Part shown: positions 8,601 through 17,747 of the stretch, piece after piece
How positions within the stretch are numbered: the first letter of the stretch is position 1
How the letters are laid out: the number at the start of each line of letters is the position of its first letter
Source: Fervidibacillus halotolerans
GTDB taxonomy: Bacteria > Bacillota > Bacilli > Bacillales > Caldibacillaceae
Assembly (NCBI RefSeq): GCF_026547205.1
Contig: NZ_CP106877.1
Location: forward strand, 992,771-1,056,770
Direction: 5' to 3'
DNA length: 64,000 bases
Notes under the pieces: model-generated
Database searches by the model: none
What the model was told of the DNA's origin: nothing
What the model saw: the letters and a program-made list of their open reading frames with translations, nothing else
Translations under genes and position numbers: made by a program

Positions 8601-10046
8601 TTATTGTTGATTTTCTGATGCCGGTTGATCTGGAAATAGAAGGCTAAAGACAATCCCGAAAAAGGCTGCGATAAAGAAGGTTGAAAATCGAGACGTAATG
8701 ATGTCGTCAAGGGGCGTGTTAATCCAAAGAAGGGTGAAGAAAAAGCCAGATATGATCGTGGCTATCACTCCTGCACTTGAATATCGTTTCCAAAAAAAGG
8801 TCATTAAAATGGCAGGGGATAAAGTACATCCGACACCGGCCCAAGCCCAACTGACGATTAAATAAATCAATGATTCGGACGTAAGGGCGATGAGCATTCC
8901 AACGAGTCCTGAGAGAATAACGGTCAACCGTGATACCGTAAGCAATTGTTTATCGGTTAATTTGATTTTCAATGTTTTATGAATAATATCTTCACTGATC
9001 GAACTTGTAACGACCATTAATTGGGAGTTGGCTGTTGTAATAATAGCAGCCATAATTCCAGCTAACAAAATTCCAGCGATCCAAGAAGGAAATAAATCGA
9101 TAATCATCGTCGGTAAAATCGTTTCCACATCGGAAAACGTATCTTGTTTATACAACGCAATCGCTGCCAAACCGATGAGGAAGGCACCGGTATAAGCGAG
9201 AATCGTCCAAATAATTCCAATGGCGATTCCTTGTTTTGCTTCCTGTTCGTTTTTCAGTGCCATAAAGCGGGAACTGAGTTGAGGTTGGCCACCTAAATAT
9301 CCAAAAAACCAGGAAAAATGATTAAAAAACAGAACACCAAGGGCAAAACCTGTCGTTCCCCCAAACCATAGAGGGAACGTTTCTCCCGCTTCCACAAGGG
9401 ATGTAGAAAGGGATACGTCCGATTGAAAAATGTGAATAAAGGCAATGATTGGCAAGACAAGTAACGTAACAAGCATCATCACACTTTGAATCATATCTGT
9501 CCAAACAACGGAAATAAATCCACCAAAAAATGCGATTGCTATAACGATGAGCGTAGTCAAGATGATTCCGGTTGTCACGCTCATGTTAAAAGAGGTAAAA
9601 AACAACTTTCCTGCCCCGGCAAACTGGGCACCGACATAAAACATAAAAAAACTAGCAATCAAAATCGTAGCAACCCACCGAATTAGATCTGCTTTTTGCC
9701 CAAATCTTGTCGCCAAATAGTCGGGAAGTGTCAATACCCCGTAGCGATCTGCTTCCTTCATAAATTTTTTCGCTAAAAAAAGCCAAGCAAATATAATACC
9801 GATTGAAACGCCGATCGCTACCCAGATTCCTGCCAAACCGGTTGAAAATACGAATCCAGTAAAACCAAGGAGAAGCCATGACGACTCACCTGTCGCCCGC
9901 TCAGAAAAGGCAAGAGCCCATCCAGGTAGTTTTTTCCCTCCGAGAATAAAATCTGCGTGGGTCAACTTTTGACGACTCGTCATATAACTGATCCCAATGA
10001 TTACAATAAAATACAAAATAAATACGGTTAGAATCGTCGAATTCAT
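8601..10046 (-). CDS. putP: Sodium:solute symporter, PutP (sodium/proline) type
   Basis: A 481-residue SSS-family transporter with about 12-13 TM helices. Motifs typical of sodium/proline symporters include DFILGGKKLPGWALAFSERATGESSWLLLGFTG near the N-terminus, GVLTLPDYLATRF, and YLGGQPQLSSRFMALK. Substrate is inferred from similarity: proline is likeliest, but close paralogues carry other substrates. AAAGGGGG precedes the ATG. A cre-like site lies 26-39 bp upstream, suggesting repression on preferred sugars. A LysR regulator is encoded upstream on the same strand. Confidence 0.85.
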   Translation of the reverse strand: MNSTILTVFILYFIVIIGISYMTSRQKLTHADFILGGKKLPGWALAFSERATGESSWLLLGFTGFVFSTGLAGIWVAIGVSIGIIFAWLFLAKKFMKEADRYGVLTLPDYLATRFGQKADLIRWVATILIASFFMFYVGAQFAGAGKLFFTSFNMSVTTGIILTTLIVIAIAFFGGFISVVWTDMIQSVMMLVTLLVLPIIAFIHIFQSDVSLSTSLVEAGETFPLWFGGTTGFALGVLFFNHFSWFFGYLGGQPQLSSRFMALKNEQEAKQGIAIGIIWTILAYTGAFLIGLAAIALYKQDTFSDVETILPTMIIDLFPSWIAGILLAGIMAAIITTANSQLMVVTSSISEDIIHKTLKIKLTDKQLLTVSRLTVILSGLVGMLIALTSESLIYLIVSWAWAGVGCTLSPAILMTFFWKRYSSAGVIATIISGFFFTLLWINTPLDDIITSRFSTFFIAAFFGIVFSLLFPDQPASENQQ

Positions 10047-10071
10047 TCCAATCCCCCTTTATACGTCGGAT

Positions 10072-10085
10072 AGTAAGCGTTTACA
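10072..10085 (-). promoter_or_regulatory. cre-like site upstream of putP
   Basis: Minus strand TGTAAACGCTTACT matches 13 of 14 positions of the CcpA consensus TGWAANCGNTNWCA. It is 26 bp from the symporter start, a position consistent with repression. Confidence 0.55.
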
Positions 10086-10182
10086 AAAGACTTGACCGCC
10101 TTTTTTACATATGTATGTCGTCCAGTGAAAAAAATGAGCCCTTTTCTTTTCAAAGGAAAAGGACTAGTTAAAACAATTTCAT

Positions 10183-10205
10183 AAAAAAAGCCCGGGTAAA
10201 CCGGA
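10183..10205 (-). terminator. Probable terminator after the LysR gene
   Basis: On the minus strand CCGG-N5-CCGG (self-complementary arms) is followed by a GC and seven T. The stem is short, so confidence is moderate. Confidence 0.5.
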
Positions 10206-10235
10206 CAAATATTTGATCATCAATGTTTCTTAAAA

Positions 10236-11108
10236 TTATATTAAGTCGAGAAAATTTTTAGCTTGTTGTGGAAGATATCGATCTTTAAGCCAAATAACAC
10301 ATGCTTTCGAAACAATCGTCTCATCGGTAATCGGTAAAACCGTTACGTTGCCACTAAATGGTTTTAAAAATGTCGATTCTGGAACGATACTAACCCCTAA
10401 CCCTTCACTTACGAGCCCCAAGAGCATATCCACATCTGGACATTCACAAATAATTTTCGGTTGATACCCTCGTTTATGAAACGCTTCTAAAATGACTTCA
10501 AATTGACCGATTCCTTGAATGCGATGGAGAAGCATAAGGGGAAGCTGGGCCAATTCTTCCAATGAAATATGCTCTTTTTCCCTCCAATGCTGCCACGAAC
10601 GAGGTAAGACGGCTACATACCGTTCATCAGGTAAAGGGATGGATGAAAAAGATTCCAATTGAAGGGGAAGGCGGACGAAGGCGATGTCGATCTCCTTCTT
10701 TTTTAACTGCTCGGATAACATATAGGTATCTCCTTCACGTAATTCAAAGGTTACATTCGGATACATTTTTTGAAATTTCTTCAATCGCTCAGGCAAATAG
10801 GAGAAACAAGTTTTTGCACAACCGATGGAAAGCTTCCCTTTTACCCCTTTTTTCGTATCTTGCACTTCCAAAATCGTATCCTCTAATTGTTCGAAGATCG
10901 ATTGTAGACGAGTATACAAAACATTTCCCGCTTTTGTTAATTCCATTTTTCGACCGTTACGTTCAAATAAAACGACATCCAATTCTTCCTCGAGTAATTT
11001 TAAACTTTGGCTAAGGGGAGGTTGGGCCATATGTAACACTTTGGCCGCCTTTGTAATTTGCCCTTCCTTTGCAATTGTATAGAAATACCGTAACTGTTTT
11101 AAATCCAT
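10236..11108 (-). CDS. LysR-family transcriptional regulator
   Basis: A 290-residue LTTR. MDLKQLRYFYTIAKEGQITKAAKVLHMAQPPLSQSLKLLEEEL is the N-terminal winged HTH (residues 1-60), followed by the two-lobed effector-binding domain. The ATG at 11108 is chosen over an in-frame upstream start because GGAGGG precedes it and it gives the canonical LTTR N-terminus. It is divergent from hpaB across a 229-bp gap, so control of the hpa cluster is the simplest guess; no hpaR-type MarR gene is present. It could alternatively regulate the co-oriented symporter gene downstream. Effector unknown. Confidence 0.88.
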   Translation of the reverse strand: MDLKQLRYFYTIAKEGQITKAAKVLHMAQPPLSQSLKLLEEELDVVLFERNGRKMELTKAGNVLYTRLQSIFEQLEDTILEVQDTKKGVKGKLSIGCAKTCFSYLPERLKKFQKMYPNVTFELREGDTYMLSEQLKKKEIDIAFVRLPLQLESFSSIPLPDERYVAVLPRSWQHWREKEHISLEELAQLPLMLLHRIQGIGQFEVILEAFHKRGYQPKIICECPDVDMLLGLVSEGLGVSIVPESTFLKPFSGNVTVLPITDETIVSKACVIWLKDRYLPQQAKNFLDLI

Positions 11109-11337
11109 ACAAAACCCTCCAAATGAACAATAGAGGTATATATAAAGTGTAGCGAAAAACAAAAATATTTTCAAATTTATAATCATTTTAAAAATTATAT
11201 AAATAAAACTATATAAGTTAAATATAGATCTTGAATGAAATTAATATTATTTATGAATTCGGAAAAATGGTACAATTCGTATACAGGCATAAATTTGTCT
11301 GAGCATCGTAAGAAGGAATTGAAAGGAGGAAGAAGCG

Positions 11338-12813
11338 TTGCCGGCGAAAACGGGGGATCAATATATTGAACGGTTAAAGAAAGCAAATAACAATGTGTAC
11401 GTAAATGGCAAACGGGTAGATGATGTAACGGAACATCCGGCTTTTAAAAATGTTGTCCGTTCAATGGCAAAATTGTATGATCGACAATTTGAAAAGGAAG
11501 AAAAGATGTTGTATCCTTCACCGACGACGGGAGAAAAGGTTGGGAAAACCTTTATGGTGCCAACGTCGATTGATGAACTGATCGAACGTAGGGAAGCGAT
11601 TATGGAATGGCAAAGTATTACCCACGGATTCATGGGACGGTCACCGGATTATTTAAACGCAGATGTGATGATGATGGGACCAGCTGCATCCTTTTTTTCG
11701 GAAGGTGATCCGAAGTTTGCGGAAAATGCACGGAATTATGCCGAGTATGCACGGGAAAATGACCTTAGTTTAACCCATACGTTAATTCATCCGCAAGTCA
11801 ATCGGGCAAAGGCAGTATCGGAACAGCGGGATCGGAACGTGGCTTTACATTTGGTGAAAAAAACGGAAGAAGGGATCGTTGTAGACGGTATTCGGCTATT
11901 GGCAACTCAAGGAGCGATTACCGATGAATTGCTCGTCTTTCCTTCTACCGTAAAAAAATCTGGAGAAAAGGATGATCCGTACGCCCTTGCATTTGCTATT
12001 CCGAATAATACTCCGGGTTTGAAATTTTTATGTCGGGAACCGTTTTACATGGGTGAACATTCCTACGATTATCCATTAAGTTCCCAATTTGAAGAAGGGG
12101 ATGCGATCGTATCCTTCGAAAATGTACTCGTGCCATGGGATCGGGTATTTATTTTAGAAAATTCATCCCTTTGCAATCGATATTTTCGAGAAACGAATGC
12201 CGTTGTTCATATGGCGCACCAGGTTGTCGCAAAGGATATTGCTAAGACTGAATTTCTTTTAGGTGTCGTTTTATTGTTGATGGAGTCGATTGGAATCGAA
12301 GGTTTCCAACACGTACAAGATAAGGGAACGGAAATCAAGCTCGTTTTGGAAACGATGAAATCCCATTTATATCGGGCGGAACATCATGCCCAATTGGATC
12401 GATGGGGGGTTATGACACCGGATTACGAAGCCCTCGATGCTGCTCGAAATTGGTATCCGAGGATGTATCCCCGTTTGGCAGAAATCGTCCGTATATTAGG
12501 TGCTTCCGGATTAATGGGACTTCCGACATATAATGATTTTACAAATGAGGAAATCGGTCCGCTCCTTCATCGGGCGATGCAAGGGAAACAGATCGACGGT
12601 TTTGAACGGGTTCAATTATTCCGTCTTGCTTGGGATATGACGATGAGTGCGTTTGGAAGTAGGCAAACCCATTATGAATATTATTTCTTTGGAGATCCCG
12701 TTCGAATGGGGATGGCGTATTTCGAAAACTTTGATAAAGAACCATATAAACAAAGAGTAAAAGAATACCTTCAACAGTTAAATTCGTCCAAACCTTATTA
12801 TATTCGTACGTAG
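11338..12813 (+). CDS. hpaB: 4-hydroxyphenylacetate 3-monooxygenase, oxygenase component HpaB
   Basis: A 491-residue FADH2-dependent hydroxylase that converts 4-hydroxyphenylacetate to 3,4-dihydroxyphenylacetate with reduced flavin supplied by HpaC. The acyl-CoA-dehydrogenase-like fold is recognisable from HGFMGRSPDYLNADVMMMG, LTHTLIHPQVNRAK, LLATQGAITDELLVFPS and YDYPLSSQFEEGDAIVSFENVLVPWDRVF. The start is TTG at 11338 with AAAGGAGG upstream; no in-frame ATG fits. This is the first gene of the 4-HPA catabolic cluster and is divergent from the LysR gene. Confidence 0.95.
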   Translation: MPAKTGDQYIERLKKANNNVYVNGKRVDDVTEHPAFKNVVRSMAKLYDRQFEKEEKMLYPSPTTGEKVGKTFMVPTSIDELIERREAIMEWQSITHGFMGRSPDYLNADVMMMGPAASFFSEGDPKFAENARNYAEYARENDLSLTHTLIHPQVNRAKAVSEQRDRNVALHLVKKTEEGIVVDGIRLLATQGAITDELLVFPSTVKKSGEKDDPYALAFAIPNNTPGLKFLCREPFYMGEHSYDYPLSSQFEEGDAIVSFENVLVPWDRVFILENSSLCNRYFRETNAVVHMAHQVVAKDIAKTEFLLGVVLLLMESIGIEGFQHVQDKGTEIKLVLETMKSHLYRAEHHAQLDRWGVMTPDYEALDAARNWYPRMYPRLAEIVRILGASGLMGLPTYNDFTNEEIGPLLHRAMQGKQIDGFERVQLFRLAWDMTMSAFGSRQTHYEYYFFGDPVRMGMAYFENFDKEPYKQRVKEYLQQLNSSKPYYIRT

Positions 12814-12840
12814 TTTATCAAATACGTTTTTGGACAGTTT

Positions 12841-12854
12841 TGAAAGCGATTTCT
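12841..12854 (+). promoter_or_regulatory. cre-like site between hpaB and hpaC
   Basis: TGAAAGCGATTTCT matches 13 of 14 cre consensus positions. It overlaps TTGAAA (12840-12845), a possible -35 for a second promoter with TATGAT near 12865, although the 19-bp spacing is poor. It may therefore repress the distal hpa genes or act as a roadblock for transcripts from hpaB. Confidence 0.5.
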
Positions 12855-12955
12855 AATTTCTGAGTATGATTTACAATTCATTTTCATTATTTATATAAAA
12901 TTGGTCCGCGATCGTTCGGATCATTTGAACAAATATTAAGGGGGTATCGAAGGGA

Positions 12956-13429
12956 ATGGATGAAAAACAGTTTCGTCAAGCGATGGGTAAATTTGCGACA
13001 GGGGTAACGGTGATTACTACTTCAGATGGGAAAGATATTCACGGCATGACAGCAAATGCGTTTATGTCTGTGTCACTAGATCCAAAGCTCGTTGTCATAT
13101 CCGTAAACAATCGAGCTCAAATGTATGAAAAAATTCAACAAACGAAAACGTATGCGGTTAGCATTTTAAACGAAACACAATCGGATATATCGATGCATTT
13201 TGCGAAACAAAAACAATTGGATCGTTCCGTCGAATTTGAACAATTAAATGGATTGCCCGTTATAAAAGATGCTTTGGCCTTTATTACTTGTGACTTGGAA
13301 GAAGCATTTAAGGCAGGTGATCACACGTTATTTCTCGGCCGTGTAACAGGGATAAAAATAAATGAGAAAAAGAAAAAACCGTTAACGTATTTTGAAGGAA
13401 ATTATGGAACCATTTTATCCTTCGATTAG
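12956..13429 (+). CDS. hpaC: 4-HPA 3-monooxygenase flavin reductase component HpaC
   Basis: A 157-residue NAD(P)H:flavin oxidoreductase of the flavin reductase-like domain family, providing FADH2 to HpaB. FRQAMGKFATGVTVITT, HGMTANAFMSVSLDPKLV and a late GDHTLFLGRV are typical. AAGGGGGT lies before the ATG. The 142-bp gap after hpaB holds a cre-like site and an imperfect palindrome around TCCGCGATCGTTCGGA (12905-12920), so expression may be partly separate from hpaB. Confidence 0.92.
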   Translation: MDEKQFRQAMGKFATGVTVITTSDGKDIHGMTANAFMSVSLDPKLVVISVNNRAQMYEKIQQTKTYAVSILNETQSDISMHFAKQKQLDRSVEFEQLNGLPVIKDALAFITCDLEEAFKAGDHTLFLGRVTGIKINEKKKKPLTYFEGNYGTILSFD

Positions 13430-13458
13430 GGATCAATCGGAAAGGAGGTTAAGTCTAG

Positions 13459-14433
13459 GTGAATATTATCCGAGCAGCCCGAGCGGTATTACATGTGACG
13501 GATTTGGAAAAATCAAAAGCATTTTATGAAGCGCTCGGTTTTGTCGAAACGTACGCGGATGATCATGCGGTCTATTATCGAGGATTAGAAGAACATGTGC
13601 ACCATAGTCTCGTTTTAAAGAAAAAGAGGCGACCGGCGGTAGAATGTATTAGTTTTAAAGTGATGTCTGAAGAGGATTTGGATCATCTGGCTGATTTATA
13701 CGAAAGGGCGGGATTTTCCGTCATTTGGATTGAAAAAGGAAAAGAAATGGGAATGGGAAGAACATTGAGGGTGCAAGACTTATCGGGACTGCCAATCGAA
13801 TTTTTCGCCGAAATGGAAAGTAAAGAGCGTTTGTTACAACGGTATGACTTATATAAAGGTGCAAAGGTACAACGGATCGACCATTTCAATTGTCAAGTGA
13901 CGGATGTAAAACAAGTCGCCCATTTCTTCCAGGAAACCCTCGGCTTTAAATGTTCAGAATATACGGTCGATGATTCGGAAAACTTGTGGGCCATATGGTT
14001 ACATCGAAAACCGAACGTGCACGATATCGCAATTATGAACGGAAAAGGTCCACGTCTACATCATATCGGATTTTGGGTAAAGGACGCGATGAATATCATC
14101 GATGCTTGCGATATTTTAGCTGCACTAGGATATGGGGATCAAATCGAACGGGGTCCGGGTCGCCACGGTCTATCCAATGCCTTTTTCCTTTATTTACGGG
14201 ACCCGGATGGGCATCGAATCGAATTGTATAACGGGGATTATTTGACGAGTGACCCGGATTTTAAACCGATCCGATGGCATTTGAATGATTCGATGCGTCA
14301 AACATTTTGGGGACATGCTGCACCTGATAGCTGGTTTGAGGAGGCTTCTGAAGTTTTAGATGTAAAAACCGGTAAAAAAATTCCTCTCCAAGAACCGAAG
14401 CTACAACAGAAAAAACCAGAATTTATGATTTAA
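13459..14433 (+). CDS. hpaD: 3,4-dihydroxyphenylacetate 2,3-dioxygenase HpaD
   Basis: A 324-residue extradiol ring-cleavage dioxygenase of the vicinal-oxygen-chelate class. It opens homoprotocatechuate to 5-carboxymethyl-2-hydroxymuconate semialdehyde. Two tandem VOC modules are visible; the second carries the metal-binding triad in RIDHFNCQ (H142), LHHIGFW (H201/H202) and GHRIELYNGDY (E255). GTG start at 13459 with AAAGGAGGT upstream. It belongs to the VOC type I extradiol family rather than the LigB-type HpaD of E. coli. The C-terminal tail of about 40 residues is charged. Confidence 0.93.
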   Translation: MNIIRAARAVLHVTDLEKSKAFYEALGFVETYADDHAVYYRGLEEHVHHSLVLKKKRRPAVECISFKVMSEEDLDHLADLYERAGFSVIWIEKGKEMGMGRTLRVQDLSGLPIEFFAEMESKERLLQRYDLYKGAKVQRIDHFNCQVTDVKQVAHFFQETLGFKCSEYTVDDSENLWAIWLHRKPNVHDIAIMNGKGPRLHHIGFWVKDAMNIIDACDILAALGYGDQIERGPGRHGLSNAFFLYLRDPDGHRIELYNGDYLTSDPDFKPIRWHLNDSMRQTFWGHAAPDSWFEEASEVLDVKTGKKIPLQEPKLQQKKPEFMI

Positions 14434-14477
14434 CCATTCGATTTTTCTTTTCACGTCCGAAAAATGGAGGTAGAGAA

Positions 14478-16001
14478 ATGATGGAAAAGCAAAAGGTTGA
14501 AAATCATCGGTCGTCGTTAAAAAACTCGTTAAACGATGTGAAATTGTATATCGACGGATCGTTTGTTGAAGCCGATTCAAAAGATACTTTTTTAAATATT
14601 GACCCGTTTACAAGCGAGCCGTTGAATACCGTTGCAAAAGGGGATGAAAGGGATATAGACAAAGCTGTAACGGCGGCGAAAAAAGCTTTCCAAATATGGG
14701 GAAAAGAAAAACAAAAGGAACGCTTGAAATACGTGTATAAAATTGGTGAATTAATCGAAGCCCGAGTGGAAGAGATCGCCTTGATGGAAAGTTTAGACAC
14801 GGGTCTTCCGATTAAACAGACGAAAAAGCAAGTCGAGCGGGCTGCACAAAATTTTCGGTTTTATGCAGATATGGTTAAAACCCATTTATACGGTGAGGCA
14901 TACCAAGTCGATGATGAATTTATCAACTATACCGTCCGAAAACCGGTCGGTGTGGCAGGATTGATTACACCTTGGAACGCTCCGTTTATGCTAGAAACGT
15001 GGAAGATCGCCCCAGCGTTGGCTACGGGGAATACGGTCGTGTTAAAACCCGCGGAATGGTCTCCCCTTACGGCTAATCTTTTAGCCGAAATCATCGATGA
15101 AGCGGGTCTTCCAAAGGGAGTGTTTAATGTCGTACATGGCTATGGGGAAACAGCTGGAGCCGCCCTCGTCCGCCACCCGGACGTCCAAATCATTTCCTTT
15201 ACCGGTGAAACGACAACCGGATCGGAAATTATGAAAAATGGAGCGGATACGTTAAAACGATTTTCAATGGAGCTTGGTGGAAAATCGCCGATTATCGTTT
15301 TTGAAGATGCGGATCTTGATCGGGCGTTGGATGCGGCCGTCTGGGGTGTATTTTCCTTCAATGGGGAACGTTGTACAGCCAATTCCCGATTATACGTTCA
15401 TGAACGTATCGCCGACTTATTTTTAACGAAATTAAAGGAACGGGTCAAAAACATCGTTGTTGGTGATCCGTTAGATGATCGTACGGAAGTGGGACCGCTT
15501 ATTACGAAGGAACATTACGATCGGGTGATGAACTATATCCAATTGGCGGAAGATGAAGGGTGCGAACTTTTTTGGGGGGATGTTCCAGAACCGTTTAGCG
15601 ATCGAAATTTCGTACCACCGACTCTTTTGCTTCAGGCAAAAAATGAGATGCGGGTCGTTCAAGAGGAAATTTTTGGTCCAGTGATGGCCGTGTTAACCTT
15701 CCAAACAGAGGAAGAAGTAGTCGAAATGGCAAATGATGTGAAATACGGTTTAGCCGCCTACGTATGGACAAACAACATAAAGCGGGGGCATAAAATTGCA
15801 CAAATGATGGAATCAGGAATGGTTTGGTTAAATTCCCAAAATGTACGAGATTTACGAATCCCCTTCGGAGGATCCAAATATAGTGGAATTGGTCGAGAAG
15901 GTGGCCATTATGCCTTTGATTTTTATACGGAAACCCAAATCATTCACGTTGCAGTTGGTAACCACCGTATTCCTCAATTTGGAAAAAATAGTGGGGGGTA
16001 A
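14478..16001 (+). CDS. hpaE: 5-carboxymethyl-2-hydroxymuconate semialdehyde dehydrogenase HpaE
   Basis: A 507-residue NAD-dependent aldehyde dehydrogenase acting after HpaD. It has the Rossmann region TPWNAPFMLETWKIAPAL, the catalytic glutamate in MELGGKSP (E265) and the nucleophilic cysteine in FNGERCTANSR (C299), and the usual C-terminal IPFGGSKYSGIGREGG. GGAGGT precedes the ATG at 14478. Substrate assignment rests on the operon context, since the ALDH family is broad. The next gene starts 7 bp after the stop. Confidence 0.92.
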   Translation: MMEKQKVENHRSSLKNSLNDVKLYIDGSFVEADSKDTFLNIDPFTSEPLNTVAKGDERDIDKAVTAAKKAFQIWGKEKQKERLKYVYKIGELIEARVEEIALMESLDTGLPIKQTKKQVERAAQNFRFYADMVKTHLYGEAYQVDDEFINYTVRKPVGVAGLITPWNAPFMLETWKIAPALATGNTVVLKPAEWSPLTANLLAEIIDEAGLPKGVFNVVHGYGETAGAALVRHPDVQIISFTGETTTGSEIMKNGADTLKRFSMELGGKSPIIVFEDADLDRALDAAVWGVFSFNGERCTANSRLYVHERIADLFLTKLKERVKNIVVGDPLDDRTEVGPLITKEHYDRVMNYIQLAEDEGCELFWGDVPEPFSDRNFVPPTLLLQAKNEMRVVQEEIFGPVMAVLTFQTEEEVVEMANDVKYGLAAYVWTNNIKRGHKIAQMMESGMVWLNSQNVRDLRIPFGGSKYSGIGREGGHYAFDFYTETQIIHVAVGNHRIPQFGKNSGG

Positions 16002-16008
16002 GGATAAA

Positions 16009-16938
16009 TTGAAAGGAAAATATGTAGAGGCGAAAGAACGATTACGGGGATCGATTGCCCCATTGGTTACGCCTTTTAAACGGAATTATGAGATCGATTT
16101 AGACAAACAGAGGGAATTAATAGAATTTCAAATTACTAATGGCACCCATGGGATTTCTGTTACAGGTACTTCCGGAGAACCGAGTTCATTGACGGTAGAC
16201 GAACGAATCACCGTTATGGAAAACGCGGTAAAAACGATCGATGGTCGGGTTCCTTTTGTTCCCGGTACCGGGTCGGTGAATCAGGCCGAAACATTACATT
16301 TAACGAAGGTGGCACAGGAAATGGGGGCCGATGCAGCGATGGTGATCGTCCCATATTATAATAAGCCGAATCAACAGGCACTTTACAATCATTTTAAAAC
16401 GGTAGCTGATTCTGTCGATCTTCCAATTATCGTCTATAACATTCCCGGGCGGACAGGGGTGAATTTAGAAGTTAACACATTAGCTAGATTAGTAGAAGAT
16501 TGTCCAAATATTATCGGTGTGAAAGAATCAAACAAAGATTTTGAGCATGTCAATCGAGTCCTCCTGTATTGTGGTCGGGACTTCTTATTGTACTCCGGTA
16601 TTGAACTACTTTGCTATCCGATGTTGGCGATCGGTGGTGCAGGTTCCATCTCTGCTACGGCTAACGTCGAACCGAAAAAAGTAGCTGAGATGCATAATGC
16701 GTGGGAGTCAGGAAATCTAGAAAAGGCGCAAAACCTTCATTTCGAATTAATGAAACTGAACGATGTATTGTTTAAAGACACGAATCCTGCTCCAGTAAAG
16801 GCTGCCCTCGGTATGATGGGGAAAATTGAACCGGTGCTAAGACCGCCGATGGGACTTCCTTCAAAAGAAGTGTTAAAGGAAATCCATCAAACATTAATTG
16901 AATATGGGAAGGACGTTCAAAACACATTTGACATGTAA
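16009..16938 (+). CDS. DapA-family aldolase, probable 2,4-dihydroxyhept-2-ene-1,7-dioate aldolase
   Basis: A 309-residue class I aldolase of the dihydrodipicolinate synthase family. GTSGEPSSLT, the tyrosine in IVYNIPGRTGVN and the Schiff-base lysine in IIGVKESNK (K172) are all present. In Gram-positive 4-HPA clusters a DapA-like enzyme is known to replace the HpcH-type HpaI (the family called HpaI-NOT-DapA), cleaving the C7 intermediate to pyruvate and succinate semialdehyde. Position between hpaE and hpaG supports this over lysine biosynthesis. A TTG at 16009 is chosen because GGTAAGGA is just upstream and the open frame before it lies inside hpaE. Confidence 0.85.
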   Translation: MKGKYVEAKERLRGSIAPLVTPFKRNYEIDLDKQRELIEFQITNGTHGISVTGTSGEPSSLTVDERITVMENAVKTIDGRVPFVPGTGSVNQAETLHLTKVAQEMGADAAMVIVPYYNKPNQQALYNHFKTVADSVDLPIIVYNIPGRTGVNLEVNTLARLVEDCPNIIGVKESNKDFEHVNRVLLYCGRDFLLYSGIELLCYPMLAIGGAGSISATANVEPKKVAEMHNAWESGNLEKAQNLHFELMKLNDVLFKDTNPAPVKAALGMMGKIEPVLRPPMGLPSKEVLKEIHQTLIEYGKDVQNTFDM

Positions 16939-16958
16939 TTCAGGAAGGGGAATCGTTC

Positions 16959-17747
16959 GTGAAACGAATTTGGTTCAAGCGTAAAGGGATGGATCGAATG
17001 GAATCGGCTCTCCTCGATTGGAAAAGGGGGATAATTAGGACCGTTCAGGGGCCGATTCCAATTCAATCCGTCTCCTTCGATGTTCCAATAACAGGTACCG
17101 TTTACAATATTCTTTTCAATTATAAAGGGGTTTATGAATCCTTTGAACCATCCATGTACAAACCACCGTATATTCATCCACCGAAAAGCCCAGTTTTGTA
17201 TATGAAGCCTGGGAATACACTCATTGCTCATAAAAGTTCGATACCGGTTCCAAGACATTATTCTTCAGTGATGGTCGGTCCTTCCCTTGGCTTTGTAATC
17301 GGAAAACGGGCGAAGAGAGTAAAAAAAGAGGAAGCTCGCTCGTACATCCAAGGATTGATTATTGCCAACGATGTACAAATTCCCCATAAGAACTTTTACC
17401 GCCCTGCGATAAAGGAAATTGCTCGAGACGGCTTTTGTCCAATTGGTCCGTGGATTGTTGATATAGGAGCATTCGATCGATTGGACCGATTACAAATTCG
17501 AGTATTGATCAATGGTGATTTGAAGTTGGAAAATCATACTGGAAATATGGTCCAAACATTCGATGTTCTCCTTGAGAGGATAACAGATTTTATGACATTG
17601 GAAGAAGGAGATGTATTATTAACCGGTATTCCAGAAAATGCACCGTTAGCAAAACGGAAGGACGTGGTTACAGTGGAAATCGAAGGAATCGGTCGATTGG
17701 AAAATGAACTCATGGATGAATCCCTTTGGAAAGGAGAAAAGGGATGA
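16959..17747 (+). CDS. 4-HPA degradation isomerase/decarboxylase, N-terminal-type subunit
   Basis: A 262-residue fumarylacetoacetate-hydrolase-fold protein corresponding to the first half of the bifunctional HpaG of E. coli, encoded here as a separate gene. FVIGKRAKRVKKEEA, IIANDVQIPHKNFYRPAIKEI, CPIGPWIVD and GDVLLTGIPENAP follow the fold. Residues usually carrying metal ligands (ECELAVVIG in the partner) read VGPSLGFVIG, so the metal site looks degraded. The GTG at 16959 follows AGGAAGGGG. It overlaps the next gene by 4 bp (ATGA), consistent with a heteromeric complex. Confidence 0.82.
   Translation: MKRIWFKRKGMDRMESALLDWKRGIIRTVQGPIPIQSVSFDVPITGTVYNILFNYKGVYESFEPSMYKPPYIHPPKSPVLYMKPGNTLIAHKSSIPVPRHYSSVMVGPSLGFVIGKRAKRVKKEEARSYIQGLIIANDVQIPHKNFYRPAIKEIARDGFCPIGPWIVDIGAFDRLDRLQIRVLINGDLKLENHTGNMVQTFDVLLERITDFMTLEEGDVLLTGIPENAPLAKRKDVVTVEIEGIGRLENELMDESLWKGEKG

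Noticed and set aside
12901..12922. GGTCCGCGATCGTTCGGATC taken as a T-box or riboswitch element before hpaC
   Set aside because: No T-box consensus, specifier loop or terminator follows; it is only a short imperfect palindrome.
15841..16008. N-terminal extension of the DapA-family aldolase
   Set aside because: This stretch lies within hpaE in another frame; the TTG at 16009 gives the normal family length and has a ribosome binding site.
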